Assembly (NCBI GenBank): GCA_023452965.1
Contig: JAEXUU010000429.1
Location: 1-9,660, forward strand
Direction: 5' to 3'
From: Pseudomonadota bacterium
GTDB lineage: Bacteria; Pseudomonadota; Alphaproteobacteria; Rhizobiales; Beijerinckiaceae
DNA length: 9,660 nucleotides
The position numbers were made by a program, and so were the translations under genes. The notes under the pieces were generated by a model, which did no database searches, had not been told where the DNA came from, and saw only the letters and a program-made list of their open reading frames with translations. Below, piece after piece: positions 6,513 through 9,660 of the stretch; within the stretch, counting starts at the first letter, position 1, and every line of letters starts with the position of its first letter.

Positions 6513-7595
6513 TCACGACGACAGGCCGCCGGTCAGGGTCGGCAGGTCGAGCGGGCGGAAGCCGTAATGCGAGAGCCAGCGGACATCGGCCTCGAAGAAG
6601 GGCCGCAGATCCGTCATGCCGTATTTCAGCATGGCGATGCGGTCGATGCCCATGCCCCAGGCGAAGCCCTGATAGACGTCCGGATCGAGCCCGCAATTCC
6701 TGAGCACGTTCGGGTGGACCATGCCGCAGCCGAGAATCTCGAGCCAGTCGTCGCCCTCGCCGAAGCGGATCTCGCCGCCCTTGCGCGAGCACTGGATGTC
6801 GACCTCGGCGGACGGCTCGGTGAACGGAAAGAAGGAGGGGCGGAAGCGCATCTTGACGCTCTCGACCTCGAAGAACGACTTGCAGAACTCCTCCAGCACC
6901 CATTTCATGTGGCCGAAATGGGTCTTCTTGTCGATGACGAGCCCCTCGACCTGATGGAACATCGGCGTATGGGTCTGGTCGGAATCCATGCGGTAGGTCC
7001 GGCCCGGGCAGATCACGCGGATCGGCGGCTCCTGGGCCAGCATGGTGCGGACCTGGACCGGCGAGGTATGGGTACGCAGCAGCTTGCGCTCGCCATTGGC
7101 GTCGGGCGCGAAGAAGAAGGTGTCGTGCATCTCGCGGGCGGGATGGCCGACCGGGAAATTCAGCTTGGTGAAGTTCAGATCGTCGGTCTCGACATCCGGC
7201 CCCTCGGCGACGGCAAAGCCCATATCGCCGAAGATCGCGGTGATCTCGTCGATGACCTGGCTGATCGGGTGGATGCGCCCGCGCGCTTCCGGCCCCTCGC
7301 GAACCGGCAGCGAGATGTCGAGCCGCTCGGCGGCCAGCCGCGCTTCCAGCGCCGCCTCGCCCAGCGCCTCCTTGCGGGCGGCGAGCGCCTGCTGGACGCC
7401 ATCGCGCAGGCCGTTGATCAGCGGGCCCTTCTCCTTGCGCTCGTCCGGCGTCATCGCGCCGAGCGTCTTCAGCAGGGCGGAAACCGAGCCGGACTTGCCG
7501 AGCGCAGCGATGCGCAACTGCTCGAGCGTCGCCTCGTCCTGCGCCGCGGCGATCTCACCAACAAGGGAATCGCGAAGGGTATCGATCTCGTTCAT
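6513..7595 (-). CDS. pheS: Phenylalanine--tRNA ligase alpha subunit
   Basis: 360-residue catalytic alpha subunit of phenylalanyl-tRNA synthetase, a class II aminoacyl-tRNA synthetase forming Phe-AMP and charging tRNA-Phe. An N-terminal coiled-coil tRNA-binding arm (about 1-95) precedes the catalytic domain. [19 protein letters not shown] (109-127) corresponds to motif 1; [21 protein letters not shown] (198-218) is the motif 2 region with the THxxxFHQxEG loop; [14 protein letters not shown] (310-323) is motif 3. Ala312 in GFA matches the alanine that sets the Phe pocket size in E. coli PheS. The protein continues about 20 residues past the usual end ([13 protein letters not shown]). The start ATG 7595 is fixed by the family N-terminus ([11 protein letters not shown]), although the ribosome site is weak. 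It heads the pheS-glycosyltransferase-ASCH-pheT unit. The leader carries an attenuator-like hairpin that could tune expression. Confidence 0.97.
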   Translation of the reverse strand: MNEIDTLRDSLVGEIAAAQDEATLEQLRIAALGKSGSVSALLKTLGAMTPDERKEKGPLINGLRDGVQQALAARKEALGEAALEARLAAERLDISLPVREGPEARGRIHPISQVIDEITAIFGDMGFAVAEGPDVETDDLNFTKLNFPVGHPAREMHDTFFFAPDANGERKLLRTHTSPVQVRTMLAQEPPIRVICPGRTYRMDSDQTHTPMFHQVEGLVIDKKTHFGHMKWVLEEFCKSFFEVESVKMRFRPSFFPFTEPSAEVDIQCSRKGGEIRFGEGDDWLEILGCGMVHPNVLRNCGLDPDVYQGFAWGMGIDRIAMLKYGMTDLRPFFEADVRWLSHYGFRPLDLPTLTGGLSS

Positions 7596-7895
7596 GCCTG
7601 ATCTGGTCCGTTAGCGCGTCCTCCGCCGGGCCGGAACCGACCGGCCGCCGGGAATTCGCACCACTTCAAAAAGCCGGAGCGCGTCCCGGCGAGGCATCTT
7701 CTATGGCTTCGGCCATGCGGATGCCAGCCCGAATTGCGCTGGCAAAGCGTGCCGATCGCGGCGTTTTCACACATTCGGCCTCGCCTGCCGATCGTTCATG
7801 ACAAGACCGTAGCACTCGCCCCCCGCATGCGGGCGGTAGGGGCGACAGTCGCTCCCCTGCCCGGCTATGCAGGGAGCAAGCACGGAGATGCCGAC
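7596..7895. other. 300-base divergent region between pheS and the LOG gene
   Basis: No convincing protein gene lies here. On the minus strand it is the pheS leader, with an intrinsic-terminator-like hairpin (7668-7690), a tight hairpin ATGGC-CGAA-GCCAT (7716-7703), an inverted repeat TGCCAGC/GCTGGCA (7722-7728, 7738-7744), and a 6-base-pair GGCCGG/CCGGCC hairpin nearer pheS (7629-7646). On the plus strand it is the LOG upstream region, with a direct repeat TGCCGATCG at 7750-7758 and 7786-7794 (36 bases apart) and a palindrome CCCGCATGCGGG (7822-7833). I found no clear -35/-10 pair for either gene. Confidence 0.5.
7668..7690 (-). terminator. Intrinsic-terminator-like hairpin in the pheS leader (possible attenuator)
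   Basis: Read on the minus strand, GCCGG (7690-7686) pairs with CCGGC (7677-7673), with one more G-U pair possible. It is followed at once by five T (7672-7668). The run ends 73 bases before the pheS ATG. No minus-strand gene lies upstream to need a terminator, because the neighbour is divergent, so the hairpin would act within the pheS leader. A short reading frame, ATG 7716 to TGA 7668-7666, ends with a Phe codon on the T-run. The stem is short, so efficiency is uncertain. Confidence 0.4.
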
Positions 7896-8657
7896 ATGAC
7901 CGAGAACCACGCCCAGAAGAACTCGCCTTCCTACCGCCTCGCCGCGCTCGACCAGGACTTCATCCTGGGCGACTCCACCCGCGGCGCGCGCTTCATGCTC
8001 GAATACCAGAAGGCCGAGGACAATCTCAGGGCACGCGGCATCGTCTCGACCATCGTGGTCTTCGGCTCGGCCCGGGTGCGCGAGGGCGAGCCCTGGTACG
8101 AAGCCGCGCGGGCCTTCGCACGGCTCGCCTCCGAGCGCGGCGGCGCGCTCGATGCCAAGGGAAGCGGCCGGCACCACGTCATCGCCACGGGCGGCGGCCC
8201 CGGCATCATGGAGGCGGCGAATCGCGGCGCCGGCGAGGCCGGAGCGGTCTCGATCGGCTTCAACATCACCTTGCCGCACGAGCAGGAGCCTAACGCCTTC
8301 TCGACGCCCGACCTGACCTTCCGCTTCCACTATTTCGCGATGCGCAAGATGCACCTCGCCATGCGGGCCTCGGCGCTGGTCGCCTTCCCCGGCGGCTTCG
8401 GCACGCTCGACGAGCTGTTCGAGATCCTGACGCTGACCCAGACCGGCAAGATGTCGCCCGTCCCGGTCATCCTCTACGACAGCAGCTTCTGGAAGGGCCT
8501 GCTCAACCTCGAGCGGCTGGCAGAGGCCGGGCTGATCCGCAAGGAGGACCTCGAACTGTTCTGCTACGCCGACTCGCCGGAGGAGGCCTATGCAAGGATC
8601 GTCGAAGGCGCCGGCGACGACTGGATTCCGGCAGCAGCCGACAGCGTGCAGACGTAA
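7896..8657 (+). CDS. LOG family protein (TIGR00730-type Rossmann-fold nucleotide phosphoribohydrolase)
   Basis: 253-residue cytoplasmic protein of the lysine-decarboxylase-like (LOG) family. Characterised members cleave cytokinin riboside 5'-monophosphate, or AMP-like nucleotides, to free base and ribose 5-phosphate. It has a nucleotide-fold segment STIVVFGSAR (51-60), GGGPGIMEAANRGA (99-112), FAMRKMHL with the conserved Arg150-Lys151 (147-154), and the signature PGGFGTLDE (165-173) followed by LTLTQTGK. It is longer than the plant-type LOG (about 190-200 residues) and belongs to the longer bacterial group with an N-terminal extension. ATG 7896 is preferred over the in-frame ATG at 7734 because ACGGAG precedes it by 8 bases and family homology begins soon after. 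It is a single-gene unit divergent from pheS. Whether it makes cytokinin or handles purine monophosphates generally cannot be told from sequence. Confidence 0.9.
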   Translation: MTENHAQKNSPSYRLAALDQDFILGDSTRGARFMLEYQKAEDNLRARGIVSTIVVFGSARVREGEPWYEAARAFARLASERGGALDAKGSGRHHVIATGGGPGIMEAANRGAGEAGAVSIGFNITLPHEQEPNAFSTPDLTFRFHYFAMRKMHLAMRASALVAFPGGFGTLDELFEILTLTQTGKMSPVPVILYDSSFWKGLLNLERLAEAGLIRKEDLELFCYADSPEEAYARIVEGAGDDWIPAAADSVQT

Positions 8658-8677
8658 GGCGACGTTCGACCGCCGGC

Positions 8678-8787
8678 GTCATCCCGGGCGACCGCAGGGA
8701 GACCCGGGATCCTTGCCTGAGCTTTTCCGAATTGTGCTCCGGCACGGGTCCCGGATCGGCGCCGCTGCGCGGCTTGTCCGGGACGAC
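8678..8787. repeat. REP/BIME-like intergenic palindromic repeat
   Basis: Two palindromic units lie between the LOG stop and the rplT terminator. The first has arms ATCCCGGG (8681-8688) and CCCGGGAT (8703-8710). The second has arms GTCCCGGA (8748-8755) and TCCGGGAC (8777-8784) around an inner GCCGC-TGC-GCGGC (8761-8772). The outer ends, GTCATCCCGGG (8678-8688) and TCCGGGACGAC (8777-8787), are near-perfect inverted copies of each other. This GTCATCCCGGG...GACCCGGGATCC style is familiar from dispersed intergenic repeats of Hyphomicrobiales. Copy number in this genome cannot be seen here. Confidence 0.65.
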
Positions 8788-8812
8788 CCGCTTTTCCCTG
8801 TCAGCAAAAACG

Positions 8813-8840
8813 AAAAAGGCCGGCGTTTCCGCCGGCCTTT
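8813..8840 (-). terminator. Rho-independent terminator of rpmI-rplT
   Basis: On the minus strand AAAGGCCGGCG (8840-8830), loop GAAA, and CGCCGGCCTTT (8825-8815) form a perfect 11-base-pair stem with a stable GNRA loop. The T-run extends to 8813 and resumes after CG as TTTTT. It starts 23 bases after the rplT stop. On the plus strand the stem is followed only by TTTCGC, so it may also serve, less well, for the LOG gene. Confidence 0.9.
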
Positions 8841-8863
8841 CGCAATTCGTCAGGTCAGACCGC

Positions 8864-9238
8864 TCAGGCGGCCTTGGCCTCGGCGCCGAGCGCGCCCTTA
8901 ACCGTCTCGACCACCGCAGCGAAGGCAGCAGCATCGTCGATCGCGAGGGCCGACAGGGTCTTGCGGTCGAGCTCGAGGCCCGACTTGGTGAGACCGTTGA
9001 TGAAGGCCGAATAGGTCAGGCCGTGCTCGCGCACCGCAGCGTTCAGGCGCTGGATCCAGAGCGCGCGGAACGAGCGCTTCCGGTTCTTGCGGTCACGATA
9101 GGCATACTGCATCGACCGATCGACGGCCGCCTTGGCGGCGCGGATCGTATTCTTGCGGCGGCCATAGAAGCCCTTGGCGGCCTTCAGTGTCTTCTTGTGC
9201 TTGGCGTGGGACGTAACGCCCCGTTTCACGCGAGCCAT
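8864..9238 (-). CDS. rplT: 50S ribosomal protein L20
   Basis: 124-residue L20, an early-assembly 23S rRNA-binding protein of the large subunit that in several bacteria also represses its own operon by binding the leader. The basic N-terminal tail [30 protein letters not shown] (1-30) is the classic rRNA-threading helix. [30 protein letters not shown] (48-77) is the conserved globular core, and the C-terminus is alanine-rich ([20 protein letters not shown]). Length is normal for alphaproteobacteria, slightly longer than the 118-residue enterobacterial form. The start ATG 9238 has GGAGAT about 9 bases upstream and lies 28 bases after the rpmI stop, so the two are cotranscribed. Transcription ends at the strong hairpin at 8813-8840. 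Confidence 0.98.
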   Translation of the reverse strand: MARVKRGVTSHAKHKKTLKAAKGFYGRRKNTIRAAKAAVDRSMQYAYRDRKNRKRSFRALWIQRLNAAVREHGLTYSAFINGLTKSGLELDRKTLSALAIDDAAAFAAVVETVKGALGAEAKAA

Positions 9239-9266
9239 GTTTGATCTCCGGAAAGGTTGTCAGGCG

Positions 9267-9467
9267 TCAGCCGTTGGGGAGGAAGAACTTCTTCACGTTG
9301 GCAGCGTCGCCCTCGAACAGGGTCGTCGTGCCACGCTGGTTGCGGATCTGCTTGTTGGTCCGCTTGATCATCCCGTGACGCTTGCCGGCCTGGGCTGCGA
9401 GCACCTTGCCGGTTCCGGTGATCTTGAACCGCTTTTTAGCGGCCGCTTTGGTCTTCATCTTGGGCAT
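9267..9467 (-). CDS. rpmI: 50S ribosomal protein L35
   Basis: 66-residue basic ribosomal protein of the large subunit. The sequence shows the L35 pattern throughout: [22 protein letters not shown] (1-22), then [18 protein letters not shown] (32-49) and a C-terminal [12 protein letters not shown] 9467 is chosen because MPKMKTK is the invariant family start and TAGGAGC lies just upstream; the reading frame stays open to 9608, but the extra residues are not L35-like. rplT follows 28 bases downstream, the usual order. infC, often placed before rpmI, is not seen in the window. Its leader may carry the autoregulatory hairpin at 9535-9570. Confidence 0.98.
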   Translation of the reverse strand: MPKMKTKAAAKKRFKITGTGKVLAAQAGKRHGMIKRTNKQIRNQRGTTTLFEGDAANVKKFFLPNG

Positions 9468-9534
9468 TTCAGCTCCTAATAGGTCGCGAGCGCGCGAATT
9501 GCGCCGCTTGAATTTTGGTTCGGGAAGCAAATAA

Positions 9535-9570
9535 CGATCGCCACGGCAGCCCTTATCAGCCGGGCGATCG
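9535..9570 (-). promoter_or_regulatory. Long hairpin in the rpmI-rplT leader
   Basis: In the minus-strand transcript CGATCGCC-CGGC (9570-9559) pairs with GCCG-T-GGCGATCG (9547-9535) around an 11-base loop. That is twelve base pairs with one bulged base. It would start within a few bases of the predicted transcript 5' end and lies about 70 bases before the rpmI start. Leaders of rpmI-rplT operons often hold an L20-responsive structure; a match to such a site is an inference only. Confidence 0.45.
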
Positions 9571-9579
9571 AAGGCTGGG

Positions 9580-9608
9580 CATATGACAGAAAGGCCGCCT
9601 TGTTGCAA
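9580..9608 (-). promoter_or_regulatory. Possible promoter of rpmI-rplT
   Basis: TTGCAA (9608-9603) and CATATG (9585-9580) are separated by 17 bases on the minus strand, an acceptable spacing with moderate matches to -35 and -10. The predicted start, near 9573, would put the leader hairpin at the very 5' end of the RNA. The -35 lies in the loop of a hairpin that may be a terminator for the gene upstream. Confidence 0.35.
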
Positions 9609-9616
9609 GCGCGGCC
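9588..9616 (-). terminator. Possible terminator of an upstream minus-strand gene
   Basis: On the minus strand GGCCGC-(G)-CTTG (9616-9606) pairs with CAAG-GCGGCC (9602-9593) around CAA, with one bulged base. It is followed by TTTCTGT. It begins 12 bases after an in-frame TGA at 9630-9628, where a terminator would be expected. The T-tract is poor, so strength is uncertain. Confidence 0.45.
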
Positions 9617-9627
9617 GTTCCGCCCGC

Positions 9628-9660
9628 TCAGACCAGCGCCGGACGCGCCCTGTCCGAGGC
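9628..9660 (-). CDS. Possible 3' end of a gene entering from the right edge
   Basis: In one minus-strand frame the last bases read [10 protein letters not shown] followed by TGA, directly before a terminator-like hairpin. Ten residues are too few to identify a family; infC is a guess from usual gene order and is not supported by the residues. It could equally be non-coding leader sequence. Confidence 0.25.
   Translation of the reverse strand, partial: ASDRARPALV

Noticed and set aside
5203..6567. 454-codon plus-strand frame opposite the glycosyltransferase and ASCH genes
   Set aside because: Antisense shadow with no recognisable motif, whereas the minus strand encodes clear GT21 and ASCH signatures.
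6447..7601. 384-codon plus-strand frame opposite pheS
   Set aside because: Antisense shadow; pheS motifs on the other strand are decisive.
7822..7833. 12-base palindrome CCCGCATGCGGG upstream of the LOG gene considered as operator or terminator
   Set aside because: GC-rich, no T-run, no aligned promoter; not enough to call a site.
9468..9608. Upstream extension of the rpmI frame to 9608
   Set aside because: The L35 start MPKMKTK with its strong ribosome site at 9467 is decisive; the extension covers the leader hairpin.

Overview
This is a GC-rich stretch of bacterial chromosome with tightly packed genes, overlapping start and stop codons, and coding mostly on the minus strand. Protein sequences and gene content fit an alphaproteobacterium of the order Hyphomicrobiales, possibly Bosea or a relative. 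That placement is inferred from overall resemblance, not from a marker-gene comparison.

Layout. (1) 1-1721, minus strand: a two-gene unit of a haloacetate-dehalogenase-like alpha/beta hydrolase followed, with a 4-base ATGA overlap, by a tartrate/D-malate dehydrogenase-family gene that runs off the left edge. A perfect 7+3+7 inverted repeat sits over the likely -10 region of this unit. (2) 1846-2424, plus strand: one conserved-looking protein of unknown function with a less GC-biased codon use and a perfect 24-base palindrome inside it. (3) 2457-7595, minus strand: pheS, a GT21-type membrane glycosyltransferase, an ASCH-domain protein and pheT. The two subunit genes of phenylalanyl-tRNA synthetase are therefore separated by two unrelated genes, and the last three genes are joined by 4-base overlaps. 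(4) 7896-8657, plus strand: a LOG-family (TIGR00730-type) nucleotide phosphoribohydrolase, divergent from pheS across a 300-base gap that holds an attenuator-like hairpin with a U-tract in the pheS leader. (5) 8678-8787: a REP-like intergenic palindromic repeat. (6) 8813-9467, minus strand: rpmI and rplT with a strong terminator, preceded by a leader that can fold into a long hairpin. A possible end of another minus-strand gene lies at the right edge.

How it works together. The centre and right side are translation genes (L35, L20, PheRS alpha and beta), with a lipid-type glycosyltransferase and an RNA-related ASCH protein inserted in the PheRS unit. The left end is an accessory catabolic unit for small organic acids, possibly halogenated ones. 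I found no mobile element, CRISPR array, tRNA or rRNA gene. No clearly new defence or other multi-gene system is visible. The most unusual items are the regulatory-looking palindromes and leaders, and the dehalogenase/dehydrogenase pairing.
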